NCBI GenBank assembly: GCA_030491005.1
Contig: JAKZMJ010000015.1
Span: 1 to 64,000 of the forward strand
DNA length: 64,000 bases
Direction of reading: 5' to 3'
Origin: Sulfurospirillum sp.
GTDB taxonomy: Bacteria > Campylobacterota > Campylobacteria > Campylobacterales > Arcobacteraceae
A program made the position numbers and the translations under genes. Numbering within the stretch: position 1 is the first letter of the stretch; the number at the start of each line of letters is the position of its first letter. Shown in pieces: positions 43,838 through 54,224 of the stretch. Under the pieces are notes generated by a model. That model ran no database searches and was not told the DNA's origin. It saw only the letters and a program-made list of their open reading frames with translations.

Positions 43838-45274
43838 ATGAAATTTTTTATCTTATTTGTAGTTATTTATACAAGTACATTATTTTCACAAGAAAAAACT
43901 ACTGTAAAACTTACTTTAGAAGAAGCTATAAAAATAGCTTTAATGAAAAGCGATGAAAAAAAGATAGCTAAAATTAATTATGATATTGCACAAAGTAAAT
44001 ATAATCAAGCATTAAGTGCTAATTATCCAAAATTAGATTTAGAATTTAATATTTTAAGAAGAGATGAAAATATGAATATAAATTTAATAAATAAGTTACC
44101 TTCATCATTTAACAAAATGCTATTTTTTGTTTTTTCTTTAGAAAAAACTAATAATATTGTTCAAGCAGGTAAAATGGCTAATAATGTTAAAGATAATGTA
44201 TCTTTTGATTATTCTATGGAACAAGATTTATCTGGAAGAGATTTAGGTATATTTGATTTTAATTTAACCTACCCACTTTATACAGGTGGTAAAATAAGTT
44301 CAATTATAAAGCAAGCAAAAATCAATACAAAACTAGTAAAAAGTGATATAAGATTAGCAAAAAGTGATATTGTCTTTGGGATTAAGAAACTTTACTACAC
44401 TTATATTCTCACACGTAATATATATATCTCTACACTTAATTCTTTAGAACAAATGTATTTAATAAAAGATTTAACACAAAAACTTTATATGGGTGAGTCT
44501 TTAAATGTAAATAAAACTGATTATTTAAAAACTAAGATGGCTGTTCATTTTATTGAAGCTAAACTTCAAGATATAAAATCAAACTTAAATACAATTCAAT
44601 TAACACTTGCAAGTATCTTAGGAATGCCAGATGAAAATGTTGGTTTTAGTGATACAAAATTTAATTTAAATAAAATTCATAATAATATTGATTTTAATAT
44701 TCTAATTGAAAGCTTGAAAACAAATAATATAAATATGAAAAAAATGAATTTACAATTAGACATATCAAAAGAATTAATAAAAGAGTCAAAAGCTAATTAT
44801 CTACCAAAAGTTTTATTTTATGCAAACACACAGAAACAATATAATTCTTTAGATTATGGACACAATACAGAACAAAATAAAAAATCATGGACAATAGGCT
44901 TACTTGCTAAAATGAATTTATTTAGTGGTTTTAAGCATACTAATACTTTATTAGAGAAAAGATTATACAAAAAGAAATTAGAAACTTATAGTAAGATTAT
45001 AAGCAAAACAAATATTTTACAAATTAAACAATTATTTAATCAACAAAAAATAAATTACAAAAATATTATTACCTATAAAAAAATTAGTAAAATTGCAAAA
45101 GAAAATCTTACATTAAGTTTAAAAGCATATAGAATAGATATGATAAAAACAAGAGATTTACTTGAAGCACAATTATATAAATCAAAAGCTACTATTATGT
45201 ATTATAAAGCTATACACAAGTATTTTTTTACAAATATTCAAATTGAAAGAGTACTTAATAAGGAGCTTATGTGA
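43838..45274 (+). CDS. TolC-family outer membrane protein
   Basis: 478 aa with signal peptide (about 1-17, cleavage near LFSQ). LTLEEAIKIAL at the start, ALSANYPKLDLE, the beta-barrel stretch LTYPLYTGGKI and long helices ending in KTRDLLEAQLYKSKA are typical of TolC proteins. No RND or ABC inner-membrane partner is adjacent; the next gene encodes a PhnD-like binding protein and overlaps by 4 bases. It may work with efflux proteins encoded elsewhere. Confidence 0.88.
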   Translation: MKFFILFVVIYTSTLFSQEKTTVKLTLEEAIKIALMKSDEKKIAKINYDIAQSKYNQALSANYPKLDLEFNILRRDENMNINLINKLPSSFNKMLFFVFSLEKTNNIVQAGKMANNVKDNVSFDYSMEQDLSGRDLGIFDFNLTYPLYTGGKISSIIKQAKINTKLVKSDIRLAKSDIVFGIKKLYYTYILTRNIYISTLNSLEQMYLIKDLTQKLYMGESLNVNKTDYLKTKMAVHFIEAKLQDIKSNLNTIQLTLASILGMPDENVGFSDTKFNLNKIHNNIDFNILIESLKTNNINMKKMNLQLDISKELIKESKANYLPKVLFYANTQKQYNSLDYGHNTEQNKKSWTIGLLAKMNLFSGFKHTNTLLEKRLYKKKLETYSKIISKTNILQIKQLFNQQKINYKNIITYKKISKIAKENLTLSLKAYRIDMIKTRDLLEAQLYKSKATIMYYKAIHKYFFTNIQIERVLNKELM

Positions 45275-46170
45275 GATATATTCTACTTTTATTTTTTCTA
45301 ATTAGTATTTTATTTGCTAATGAACATAAACAAATTTTAGATAATAAAGAAATATCTAATTATGGTTTTTATTCAAAAGGTAGTTTTTTATCAAAATTTA
45401 AAAACTCACAACTTGCATTAAAAATGTTAGGTGAAGAAATAGGAAAAGCATATGATACAAAAGTAAATATAATATTTTATAAAGACAATATAGATGTATA
45501 TAAAGCATTTAAGACAAACAATAAGTTAACTATGATTATACTTGGTACAAAATTTTTTTATGAAAATAAAGAAGAAATAGATAAAATAGCCAATTCTTAT
45601 TGGACTATTGCACTTAATACTAAAGCATATAGACAGTTATATTTGATTTCAAATCATAAGAATCATAACTTCAAAGATATAAAAAACAAAATTGTTTCTT
45701 TTAATAAATACGACAAAACTGCATTTACTTGGATAAATAAAAAATCTTTTGAACTTTTTAAAAAACCACTTTTTAAGCTTACTCAAAATATTATAGAAGA
45801 AAAATCAGAATCAGTTGCCCTATTAAAAGTATTTTTCAAAAAAAGTAATATGGCTGTTATTACTAAAAGTACATGGGACACTATGGTAGAATTAAACCCA
45901 AGTATTAAAAATAAAATAAAGATTATACAAAAATCTAATTATAATCAAATTCCTGTTATTGGTATTTTTAAAAATAATACAAGTTCATTTTTATTAAATT
46001 CATTTTTTGATTTTACAGGTAATTTAAATTCCAATTTAAGAAATAAGCAAATAGTTAATATATTAAAAATAGATTATATATATAAAATTAATAAACAAGA
46101 ATTAGATAAGTTAGGTCTTTATTATAAAGAATATTTTAAACTCAAAGAGGAATACAAAAAAAGCTTATAA
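45271..46170 (+). CDS. PhnD-like periplasmic binding protein
   Basis: 299 aa with signal peptide (1-16, ...LISILFA). The pattern GEEIGKAYDTKVNIIFYKD, LYLISN...FKDIKNKIVSFN and a later KSNMAVITKSTWD fits the phosphate/phosphonate-binding PhnD superfamily. In Campylobacterota such proteins often couple to sensors or transporters. It is translationally coupled to the TolC-like gene (GTGA overlap, GTG start), which is an unusual pairing; the role is unknown. Confidence 0.7.
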   Translation: MRYILLLFFLISILFANEHKQILDNKEISNYGFYSKGSFLSKFKNSQLALKMLGEEIGKAYDTKVNIIFYKDNIDVYKAFKTNNKLTMIILGTKFFYENKEEIDKIANSYWTIALNTKAYRQLYLISNHKNHNFKDIKNKIVSFNKYDKTAFTWINKKSFELFKKPLFKLTQNIIEEKSESVALLKVFFKKSNMAVITKSTWDTMVELNPSIKNKIKIIQKSNYNQIPVIGIFKNNTSSFLLNSFFDFTGNLNSNLRNKQIVNILKIDYIYKINKQELDKLGLYYKEYFKLKEEYKKSL

Positions 46171-46188
46171 CAATATTTACTATTACGC

Positions 46189-46212
46189 TAGACTCTAAAA
46201 AATTAGAGTCTA
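46189..46212. terminator. bidirectional terminator between PhnD-like gene and rpsR
   Basis: TAGACTCTAA and TTAGAGTCTA make a perfect 10-bp stem with a 4-base loop, followed by TTTATTTA on the plus strand; A-rich sequence on the other side gives T residues for the minus direction. It sits between two converging genes. Confidence 0.8.
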
Positions 46213-46220
46213 TTTATTTA

Positions 46221-46481
46221 CTAATATCTTGAATAAGCTGAACTTGTTAATTTATGAGTATTTACAATATATGGTACTAATGCCATATGTCTTGCTCTTT
46301 TGATTGAATTCTCAACCATTTCTTGAGCATTTTTAGAATTACCTGTTAGTCTTCTAGGCATTATCTTTCCTCTTTCACTCATTGACATTTTTAATAAATC
46401 AATATTTTTATAATCAATAAAGTCAACTTTCATCTCTGTATACTTACAATATTTTTTACCGTATTTTCTTCTTTCTGCCAT
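46221..46481 (-). CDS. rpsR: 30S ribosomal protein S18
   Basis: 86 aa from the ATG at 46481 ([16 protein letters not shown]). A longer frame to 46523 exists, but S18 starts at this Met and a GAGGATAT lies before it. Motifs: [15 protein letters not shown]-like zone and [29 protein letters not shown]. Component of the 30S platform next to S6. Last gene of rpsF-ssb-rpsR. Confidence 0.96.
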   Translation of the reverse strand: MAERRKYGKKYCKYTEMKVDFIDYKNIDLLKMSMSERGKIMPRRLTGNSKNAQEMVENSIKRARHMALVPYIVNTHKLTSSAYSRY

Positions 46482-46500
46482 GTTTATATCCTCATATTTT

Positions 46501-47013
46501 CTAAAAAGGTATTTCATCCTCATCTATATCTATTTCAGGTATTTTATGCTCAGGAGCTTTATATGCTTCTTGTTCATTTCTACCACCATTGTTATTTGTT
46601 TGTGTAGGTTTGTATGAATTATTTGACTGATTAGATTGGTTATTGTATGAATTAGAATTGGAATTATTTTGCATATTTTGACTATCTGCTTTACTATCCA
46701 TCATTCTCATAACTTCTACTCTTAAAGAATGTCTGTTTCTGTTTGTACCATCTTGAGCTGTCCATTGTTCAAATACAAGTCTGCCTTCTAATAAAACTTT
46801 TGAACCTTTTCTTAAGTATTGATTAGCAACTTCAGCAGATCTACCAAACATATTAAAATCTAAAAAACAAACTTCATCTTTTTGTTCACCAGATGCAGTT
46901 TTATATTTATATGATGTAGCAATTGCACTTTTTGCTATTGCTGTACCGCTTGAAATATATCTTAGTTCAATATCTCTTGTTAAATTTCCTACCATTACCA
47001 CTTTATTATACAT
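46501..47013 (-). CDS. ssb: single-stranded DNA-binding protein
   Basis: 170 aa from [14 protein letters not shown]; a longer in-frame start at 47061 is unlikely because GAGGGAC lies just before 47013. OB-fold residues 1-110, then an Asn/Ser/Gln-rich linker and the acidic tip DIDEDEIPF that binds repair and replication partners. Sits between rpsF and rpsR, the usual arrangement. Confidence 0.96.
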   Translation of the reverse strand: MYNKVVMVGNLTRDIELRYISSGTAIAKSAIATSYKYKTASGEQKDEVCFLDFNMFGRSAEVANQYLRKGSKVLLEGRLVFEQWTAQDGTNRNRHSLRVEVMRMMDSKADSQNMQNNSNSNSYNNQSNQSNNSYKPTQTNNNGGRNEQEAYKAPEHKIPEIDIDEDEIPF

Positions 47014-47029
47014 AAAAAGTCCCTCAAAT

Positions 47030-47386
47030 TTATTTTTTAGCTTTTTTTGCTGCTTGGTCACTCATCTTAGTCCAAGATCCAATTTCTTTTTTATTCTCAT
47101 ATTTAATGAATATAAATCTTAAAACATTTTCATTGATTCTATAATTTCGCTCTATTTCAGCAATACCTTTTGGCACACTTTTAAAATAGATGACAAAATA
47201 ATATCCTCTTTTATTTTTATCAATTTCGTAAGCTAGTTCTCGTGAACCCATGTTATCACAAACTACTATCTCACCACCATTTTTTTCTATTGTTGCTTTT
47301 ACTAACTCTATTTGTGAATGAATTTCTTCTTCTGTTAGAGTTGGTTTAATTATAAACATTGTTTCATAATGTTTTAATTTTGACAT
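47030..47386 (-). CDS. rpsF: 30S ribosomal protein S6
   Basis: 118 aa from [15 protein letters not shown] at 47386; AAGGAGAATAT precedes it, so the longer frame to 47449 is not used. Contains [22 protein letters not shown], typical of S6. First ribosomal gene of the run, followed by ssb and rpsR. Confidence 0.95.
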   Translation of the reverse strand: MSKLKHYETMFIIKPTLTEEEIHSQIELVKATIEKNGGEIVVCDNMGSRELAYEIDKNKRGYYFVIYFKSVPKGIAEIERNYRINENVLRFIFIKYENKKEIGSWTKMSDQAAKKAKK

Positions 47387-47460
47387 ATATATTCTCCTTA
47401 TAGTTTCTGCCAATATTTTTATAAATATCAGCAAGGATTCTTTTTTCAAAGTCTAAGATT

Positions 47461-48441
47461 TTATCTAAATATGACTTTAAACTTTCTTAGGCTTGCTTGT
47501 AAGAATAAGTTTTGATTGCTTATTGCTGAAGATTTAAATTCTAATTCCATACTTAACAAATATTGCAGTATATTTAAAAAAGTATTAGGTTTTATATTAA
47601 TAGCTAGTCTTGTTTTTTTTTCCCATATATGTTTAGGTGGAATAAATCCTAAAATTTCTTTTGCATTTGGATTACCTATTGACCTAGCATAGGAGCTTAT
47701 CATAAATAATTCTTGAACAAATGAAGTTATTTGGTTTAATAAATAAATTTCATTCATTCCACTTTCAAGCAATAATTTTAAATCAGAAGATATATCTTTC
47801 ATATTTAGTAAATCAAATAAAAAATCTTCAAAATTCACACTTCCTATTCCAAAACAATGAGTATTTATAATATCGCTAGTAATATGTTGGTCTAGTATGG
47901 CTAATTTTTCAAGATCATTAATACATAAAGATAAATCAAATTTATGCATAAAATACAAATGATTTAAAGCAGATCTATCACTTAGGATATTTAGTTTTTT
48001 TGCTTGATTATCTATTAGACTTAGAGCTTCATTTGCAAAAGGTTGAAACATTCGTATGCTTACACTATTGTTTTTTTTAGTAAAATACCCACCCATAACT
48101 TTAAACTCAAAATCACCCATACAAGAAAATATTATTTTTGAATGTTTGTTTATTTCACAAGCGTTTATTAAAGAGTCAACTTCTTTTTTGTTTAGTTTTT
48201 TTTCTAATTTTATAATTAAAATAGTTTCACTTGTAAATAAAGATGACTGTAATAATTTATTTTTTACTTGTTTAAAATCATAATCATCAAAATAAATCTT
48301 TTCTATTTCATCAGTATTTCCTAAGCTTGAAGCAACTAAAGAAGTATAATGTTCAATTAAAAAATTTGATGCACCATAAAACATATAAGCATTAAATTTT
48401 TGATTTTGTCTTAGTAAGTTGTCAAATTCGTTTTTATACAT
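47461..48441 (-). CDS. holA: DNA polymerase III delta subunit
   Basis: 326 aa. The N terminus MYKNEFDNLLRQNQKFNAYMFYGASNFLIEHY resembles the Campylobacterota HolA family and the C-terminal FLQASLRKFKVIFR helix closes the clamp-loader collar domain. It opens the beta clamp in the clamp-loader complex. It lies directly upstream of rpsF and downstream of the GlnD-like gene, a conserved neighbourhood in related genomes. Confidence 0.85.
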   Translation of the reverse strand: MYKNEFDNLLRQNQKFNAYMFYGASNFLIEHYTSLVASSLGNTDEIEKIYFDDYDFKQVKNKLLQSSLFTSETILIIKLEKKLNKKEVDSLINACEINKHSKIIFSCMGDFEFKVMGGYFTKKNNSVSIRMFQPFANEALSLIDNQAKKLNILSDRSALNHLYFMHKFDLSLCINDLEKLAILDQHITSDIINTHCFGIGSVNFEDFLFDLLNMKDISSDLKLLLESGMNEIYLLNQITSFVQELFMISSYARSIGNPNAKEILGFIPPKHIWEKKTRLAINIKPNTFLNILQYLLSMELEFKSSAISNQNLFLQASLRKFKVIFR

Positions 48442-48478
48442 AAATACGATGATAGCTAATTCTTTGTTATATTTATAT

Positions 48479-51016
48479 TTATTTATTAGTATTTTGACAA
48501 AGAGTTTTTGTTATTTCTTCAACATTACTACAAAAGTTTCCATTTTTTTCAATTAAAAATAAGTTTCTTACTCTTCCTCTGCTTATATAAAGCTTTGCAC
48601 TTCTTATTTCTATAGAAAAATCATCTAATATTTTTGCAATAAAAGCCAATAAACCTTTTTGGTTTTTAGATTTTATTCTTAAGGAAGCCAAATATTGTGT
48701 ATGATTACATTCTATTTCAACTTCATTTTTTAAAATATATGGATTTTTAATTTTAACAGTTTTACTCATATCAAATGATTTATTTATTATTTCTTCAATC
48801 CATAATAAATCACTCTTATTTACTTTTTGTGTAAATTTTATTTCAAAACATTTTTTTTCATCAAAAAGTTTAAATATATTCATATGTGAAATGTCTAAAA
48901 ATTCTAATTTACCAAGTAAATATCCTAAGTTTAGAGCAGATGAGCGTATTATTCTAATAATAAGAACTTCGTCATTTAGTATTTTATACATATAATTTTT
49001 AACACTTTTTGCTTTAATAGATAAATCTAATATATCACTTGCTTTTAACTGTAAAAATATTTGATTTGAAGATATATATGTTATTTTTTTCTTCATTACA
49101 AAAGATAATTCTTTATATCTTTCTAGTTTTTTAATAGTATTTAATTTAGCAATTCTTCGTGATGTTTCATCTAATAGTTCAAGGTTATCAAATGCTGGAA
49201 TAGTTTGATTATATAAATCTCTTAATAAAATAGAAACAAAACTATTATAAATATTTTTTCCAACAGCACTAATATCTGCATAAGTAAGAACATATAAAAG
49301 ATCTAAACATTCTTTATTTTGTACTAAATTTACAAAATTCAAAATAACTTTTTCAGAATATATATCTTCATTGCTTGAAATTTTACTCATCATATTATGG
49401 ATTTTTATTAATTTAGTAATCTTTTGTATATGAATTACATCAAAATTTAAATCATCAGAAAATTTTTTAAATAAACTTGCACCTTCATTATGATGATCAA
49501 GACTTCTTCCTTTTCCTACATCATGAAAAAAAACTGAAAATTTTAATAATGATTTATCAATTAAACTGAGATTATCATATACTTTTTTGACATTTTCATC
49601 TTTAATATCATTTAGTTGTTTTAGTGCTGATATTGAATGAATATCAACAGGTAATTCATGATAAGCATCAAATTGTGGTTGATTTATTATTAGTTTTGCA
49701 AAAGAAAAAATATATGAAAAAATTTTGGCATTATATAATAGTTTTATTATTGGATATAAAAATTCTTTGTATAAAAGTTTTTTAATTAATTTTTTATATT
49801 CAATATTTTTCTGTATTGGCAAAATAGTTTTACTAACATGATAAATATATGATCTATCAAATTTTTTTATATGTGCAGGAAATGATATAAGTTCTTCTAA
49901 TAAAGCATTTAAATCTTTATTTTTAATATGAAAAGAAGCATATACAGTATCATTTACAATAAAAATATTTTTTTTAATTCTAAATTGTTTTAATTTAGAA
50001 ATATTTGATTTATTAAACATTATTTGTCTTGTAAATTTTTTCACCATAATTGTTGTAAAAAAATGAACATTATGTAAAGATTCAAAAACCTTTGCCATAG
50101 TTTGACGCTCTTTTGTATATCTTGGTGTATCTTTAAAGCCTAATTTGTAACTAAGAGTAGGTAGTATATCAAAGGTAATTGTATCTTGTTGTTTCTTTGC
50201 AATATTATGTAAATGGTTTCTTACTTGAAAAATATAATCCAAAGATAAACGATATTTACTATATTGCATTTCATTAAATTCTATATGTAATAAATCTTTT
50301 AACCTCTTAACCCCATAAATAATATTTGCCATCCAAAAAACCATATTAGCTTCCCTCATCCCTCCATAACCATCTTTTACATTTACTTGCATACACAAAG
50401 GGTATTTTAATAGTCTATTTTTATGTTCTTGCATTTTTTCTTGTACAAAAATCAATTGTTCATTTTGTTTAATACCATTTAAAGTATTTTGGTATTTGAA
50501 CCATAAACGCTTAGAACCATAAATAATTCTTGATTCAATTATAGATGTTTTAATGGTAACATCACTTTTTACTTCTTCTTTTATTTTAGATATCTCATGT
50601 ACTCTTGAACCTAATTTTAAACCACAATCCCATGCAAGAGTTATAAACTCTTCTATAATTTTTTCTAAATTATAAACTGGAATATCTTCATAAAGTATTA
50701 ATAAATCAATATCAGAATAAATACATAACTGTTCCCTTCCATACGAACCTAAGGCTATTAGTGTAAGAGGAATTGAATTTTTATTTGGCTGATATATAGA
50801 AAAACTCTTTCTTAATATAAATTTATATAAAAGAGTCAAAAATTCATCTGTATTTTTAGTGTGTTTAAGAAAAAAATCTTTCCCTGTTGTATTTTCAAGT
50901 ATTAAGTCAATGGAATTAATATAAGATTTTATATAAGTCTTAAATACTTGTGCTATTTCAAAATCACTTGCATTTTGTTCTACTGATTCTTTAATTTGTA
51001 TATTTAAGCTTTTCAT
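48479..51016 (-). CDS. glnD: GlnD-like nucleotidyltransferase with HD and ACT domains
   Basis: 845 aa. Nucleotidyltransferase motif LIALGSYGREQLCIYSDIDLLIL near residues 86-108, GlnD-type middle (CMQVNVKDGYGGMREANMVFW), HD phosphohydrolase motif FFHDVGKGRSLDHHNEGA and a C-terminal ACT domain (YLASLRIKSKNQKGLLAFIAKILDDF). It should uridylylate and deuridylylate PII according to glutamine level. Length matches bifunctional GlnD. A 10-bp hairpin lies upstream. Confidence 0.88.
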   Translation of the reverse strand: MKSLNIQIKESVEQNASDFEIAQVFKTYIKSYINSIDLILENTTGKDFFLKHTKNTDEFLTLLYKFILRKSFSIYQPNKNSIPLTLIALGSYGREQLCIYSDIDLLILYEDIPVYNLEKIIEEFITLAWDCGLKLGSRVHEISKIKEEVKSDVTIKTSIIESRIIYGSKRLWFKYQNTLNGIKQNEQLIFVQEKMQEHKNRLLKYPLCMQVNVKDGYGGMREANMVFWMANIIYGVKRLKDLLHIEFNEMQYSKYRLSLDYIFQVRNHLHNIAKKQQDTITFDILPTLSYKLGFKDTPRYTKERQTMAKVFESLHNVHFFTTIMVKKFTRQIMFNKSNISKLKQFRIKKNIFIVNDTVYASFHIKNKDLNALLEELISFPAHIKKFDRSYIYHVSKTILPIQKNIEYKKLIKKLLYKEFLYPIIKLLYNAKIFSYIFSFAKLIINQPQFDAYHELPVDIHSISALKQLNDIKDENVKKVYDNLSLIDKSLLKFSVFFHDVGKGRSLDHHNEGASLFKKFSDDLNFDVIHIQKITKLIKIHNMMSKISSNEDIYSEKVILNFVNLVQNKECLDLLYVLTYADISAVGKNIYNSFVSILLRDLYNQTIPAFDNLELLDETSRRIAKLNTIKKLERYKELSFVMKKKITYISSNQIFLQLKASDILDLSIKAKSVKNYMYKILNDEVLIIRIIRSSALNLGYLLGKLEFLDISHMNIFKLFDEKKCFEIKFTQKVNKSDLLWIEEIINKSFDMSKTVKIKNPYILKNEVEIECNHTQYLASLRIKSKNQKGLLAFIAKILDDFSIEIRSAKLYISRGRVRNLFLIEKNGNFCSNVEEITKTLCQNTNK

Positions 51017-51038
51017 TAAATTAAATCTCCGTTAGTAT

Positions 51039-51061
51039 AATAGGATATCTAATATCCTATT
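51039..51061 (-). terminator. hairpin between cusA and the GlnD-like gene
   Basis: AATAGGATAT and ATATCCTATT pair perfectly (10 bp) around a 3-base loop. It lies after the efflux operon and before the next gene on the same strand. No T run follows on the minus strand, so terminator function is only probable. Confidence 0.5.
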
Positions 51062-51098
51062 AAATCTAAGCAAATATATTTTTAAGTATTTTTTTCCT

Positions 51099-54000
51099 TT
51101 AATGTGATAAATCAAGTTTTGACATTACCCCATCTTTTTTAATAGCTAGAATAAAAAAGATGGATGGAATTATAATTAAGGTTAAAAAAGCAGAAGAAAT
51201 CATCCCACCTATCATGGGAGCAGCAATTCTTTGCATGACTTCACTTCCAACCCCATCTATGTACATAATAGGAATTAATCCTCCTAAAATAGCAAACAAA
51301 GTCATAAGTTTTGGACGTAATCTCAATACTGCTCCTTTATAAATTGCATGGAAAATATGTGTTTTTTCAACTTTTATACATTTGTTCATTAATTCACTCA
51401 TAGCTTCATGCAAATATACAAGCATAACTATGGAGGTTTCAGCAGCCACTCCTAAAAGGGCTAAAAATCCAACAATAACTGCAATTGAGAAGTTAAAGTC
51501 TAAAAAATCCAAATAAAATACTCCTCCTGTTAAAGCAAAAGGAAGAGTGAAAAATATTATTACTGTATAAGCAATATTTCTAAGTGCAAAATAAATCAAG
51601 ATAAAAATAATTACAAAAGTCAAAGGAATAATATATAACAATCTTTCCATAGCAGATTCTAAGTACTCACTTTGACCTGCCCACTCATAATAAAAACCAC
51701 TTGGTAGTTCTAAATCTTCTAAGAGTACTTTAGCTTCATCTTTATATTGTTTAGCTGAAATTCCTGTTTTTGGAGTAATATAAATAAAGTTAACATTTAA
51801 TGCTTTTTCTGATTTAATTACTGAAGGACCTTCTTCATATGCAAGTTTTGCAAACATTTCTAGTGGAAAAAATCCTAATTTTGTTTTAACTTGTAAAGAT
51901 TTTAAACTTAGAATATCTTCTCTTTGTGAGGTTTTAAAACGTAAAGATATAGGATAACGCTCAAGTTTATTTATAAATGTTGATATTTTCTCTCCTGCAA
52001 CACCTAAAGAAATTGTTTCTAAAATATTACTTTTACTAATACCATATCTTGCTATCATATTTTCATCTATTTTGATATTTAAATAATAACCTGAATTTAT
52101 CTTATCAGTTGAAACAGATAATGTTTGTTTGAAGCCTTTAAGTTTTTTTTCAATTTCCCCTGCGACACTTTCTAGTTTTTGATGATTGTTTCCGTATAAT
52201 TTTATACCTAAAGGTGTTCGTATACCAGTTAAGAGCATATCAATTCTACCTCTAATTGGATAAGTCCAAGAATTAATTAATCCAGCAAGTTGTAATTTTT
52301 GATCCATCTCGTGCATTAATTTTTTGTAAGTCATACCTTCTCTCCACATCTCTTGTGGTTTAAAGTTAATAATAGTTTCAATCATTGCTAAAGGTGCTGG
52401 ATCAGTTGCAGTATCTGCTCTACCTGCTTTTCCAAATACATTTGAAACTTCGGGAAAAGATTTTATAATTTGATTTGTTTTTTGTGTTATTTCTTTTGCT
52501 AAATCTATTCCTAAACCATAAGGAGTTACAGGCATATACATAAAAGTCTGCTCATTCATCATAGGCATAAATTCCCAATTTTGTTTTTTATATACAGGAT
52601 AAGCTAATATAATTGTTGCAAAAAATATAAAAACTACAAGATATCTAAATCTTAAAGATAGTTTTAATAAAGGAGAATAAAGTTTAATAAAAAATCTATT
52701 TAATAAGTTTCTATCTTCACTTACAATTTTTCCTCGTATCAAAAAGACCATTAAAATTGGAACAACAGTAATAGATAAAATTGCTCCACTTATCATGGCA
52801 AATGATTTTGTAAAAGCTAAAGGAGTAAAAAGTCTTCCTTCTTGACCGCTTAGTGCAAAAATAGGTAAGAAAGATACGACTACTAATAAAAGAGCAAAAA
52901 ATATAGGACGACCTACTTGTTTTGCTGATTTAATAATGATTTCAGTCCTTTGCTCATTTGTAAGATTTGTCTTGCCAGCAAGATGCTTGTGGGCATTTTC
53001 AACCATTACAATACTAGCATCAACCATAGCTCCAATAGCAATAGCAATTCCACCTAAACTCATAATATTAGAACCCATTCCAAAAAACTTCATAAACAAA
53101 AAGGTTAATAATACTGTTATAGGTAAAGTAATGATAATAATTAAAGCTGATCTAAAATGCAATAAAAATAGCCCTGTAATAATCATAACAATAATTGACT
53201 CTTCTAATAGAGTTGTTGTAAGAGTATCAATTGCTTTATCAATAAGTGAGCTTCTATCATAAGTTTCTATAACTTCAACATCAGAAATAGCAATACTTTT
53301 TATCTTCTGCTTCACTGCTTTTATTACAGCATAAGGGTTTGCACCATATCGTACAACTACAATACCACCTACAACTTCACCTTGCCCATTTAAATCAGCC
53401 ATACCTCTTCTATTTGTTGAAGTTATATTTACACTTGCTATATCTTTTATAAGTAAAGGAATAGCGTTTGTACTTTTAACAGTGATATTTTCTATATCAA
53501 CAATACTTTTTAAATAAGCCTTGGCTTGAATCATATGCTCAAAACCATTTTCTAAGATAATTCGTCCACCTTTTTCATCATTATTTGAAACTAAAGCTTT
53601 TTTAACATCTTGAATACTTAAATTATATTGCACTAATTTATCTTGATCTAAAGTTATTTCATAGTTTTTTATAAATCCACCAATAGAAGCAATTTCAGAC
53701 ACTCCATCAACTCCAAGTAAGGCGTATTTATAATAATAGTCTTGTAAGGTTCTTAATTCTTCAAGTGATTTTGTATCTGATTTTAAAGCATATTCATAAG
53801 CCCAACCAACACCAGTAGCATCAGGACCAATTGCCACACTAGCTCCTTTTGGAAATGTTCCTTGAAGTTGTGATAACTGTTCTAATATTCTATTTCTTGA
53901 ATCATATAAATCTGTACCATCTTTAAAGATAATATAAATTAAAGCATTTTGAAAAGAACTCATGGCTCTTACTGTATCAATATTTGGCAAAGACATTAAA

Positions 54001-54215
54001 TTTGAAATCAAAGGATAAGAAATCTGTTCTTCTATTGTACTTGGGCTTTGTCCACTCCATTTAACTTGCACAATTACCTGAGGAGGTGATAAATCAGGCA
54101 GGGCATCTAAAGAAGTATTTTGTACAGCCCAAATTGAGGCTATTGTTAAAACAATTATTGTAAAAAGTACTAAAAATTTATTTTTTATACTATAAGAAAT
54201 TACATTTTCAACCAT
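51099..54215 (-). CDS. cusA: heavy-metal efflux RND pump, CusA/CzcA type
   Basis: 1038 aa with two sets of six helices and two large periplasmic loops. Recognisable parts: TSLDALPDLSPPQVIVQVKW, GVDGVSEIASIGGF, MVDASIVMVENAHK (HME-RND acid motif) and GVAAETSIVMLVYLHEAM. The periplasmic loop has Met residues such as MPMMNEQTFMYMP, as in copper/silver pumps. It is the proton-driven inner-membrane part of a tripartite CusCBA-type exporter with the next two genes. Substrate (Cu/Ag versus Zn/Co) is inferred from the methionines and the FixH-like gene. Confidence 0.93.
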   Translation of the reverse strand: MVENVISYSIKNKFLVLFTIIVLTIASIWAVQNTSLDALPDLSPPQVIVQVKWSGQSPSTIEEQISYPLISNLMSLPNIDTVRAMSSFQNALIYIIFKDGTDLYDSRNRILEQLSQLQGTFPKGASVAIGPDATGVGWAYEYALKSDTKSLEELRTLQDYYYKYALLGVDGVSEIASIGGFIKNYEITLDQDKLVQYNLSIQDVKKALVSNNDEKGGRIILENGFEHMIQAKAYLKSIVDIENITVKSTNAIPLLIKDIASVNITSTNRRGMADLNGQGEVVGGIVVVRYGANPYAVIKAVKQKIKSIAISDVEVIETYDRSSLIDKAIDTLTTTLLEESIIVMIITGLFLLHFRSALIIIITLPITVLLTFLFMKFFGMGSNIMSLGGIAIAIGAMVDASIVMVENAHKHLAGKTNLTNEQRTEIIIKSAKQVGRPIFFALLLVVVSFLPIFALSGQEGRLFTPLAFTKSFAMISGAILSITVVPILMVFLIRGKIVSEDRNLLNRFFIKLYSPLLKLSLRFRYLVVFIFFATIILAYPVYKKQNWEFMPMMNEQTFMYMPVTPYGLGIDLAKEITQKTNQIIKSFPEVSNVFGKAGRADTATDPAPLAMIETIINFKPQEMWREGMTYKKLMHEMDQKLQLAGLINSWTYPIRGRIDMLLTGIRTPLGIKLYGNNHQKLESVAGEIEKKLKGFKQTLSVSTDKINSGYYLNIKIDENMIARYGISKSNILETISLGVAGEKISTFINKLERYPISLRFKTSQREDILSLKSLQVKTKLGFFPLEMFAKLAYEEGPSVIKSEKALNVNFIYITPKTGISAKQYKDEAKVLLEDLELPSGFYYEWAGQSEYLESAMERLLYIIPLTFVIIFILIYFALRNIAYTVIIFFTLPFALTGGVFYLDFLDFNFSIAVIVGFLALLGVAAETSIVMLVYLHEAMSELMNKCIKVEKTHIFHAIYKGAVLRLRPKLMTLFAILGGLIPIMYIDGVGSEVMQRIAAPMIGGMISSAFLTLIIIPSIFFILAIKKDGVMSKLDLSH

Positions 54216-54224
54216 AATAATCCC

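Noticed and set aside
46481-47449. Longer starts for rpsR, ssb and rpsF
   Set aside because: The extensions are not family-like, and good ribosome sites stand right before the internal ATG codons.
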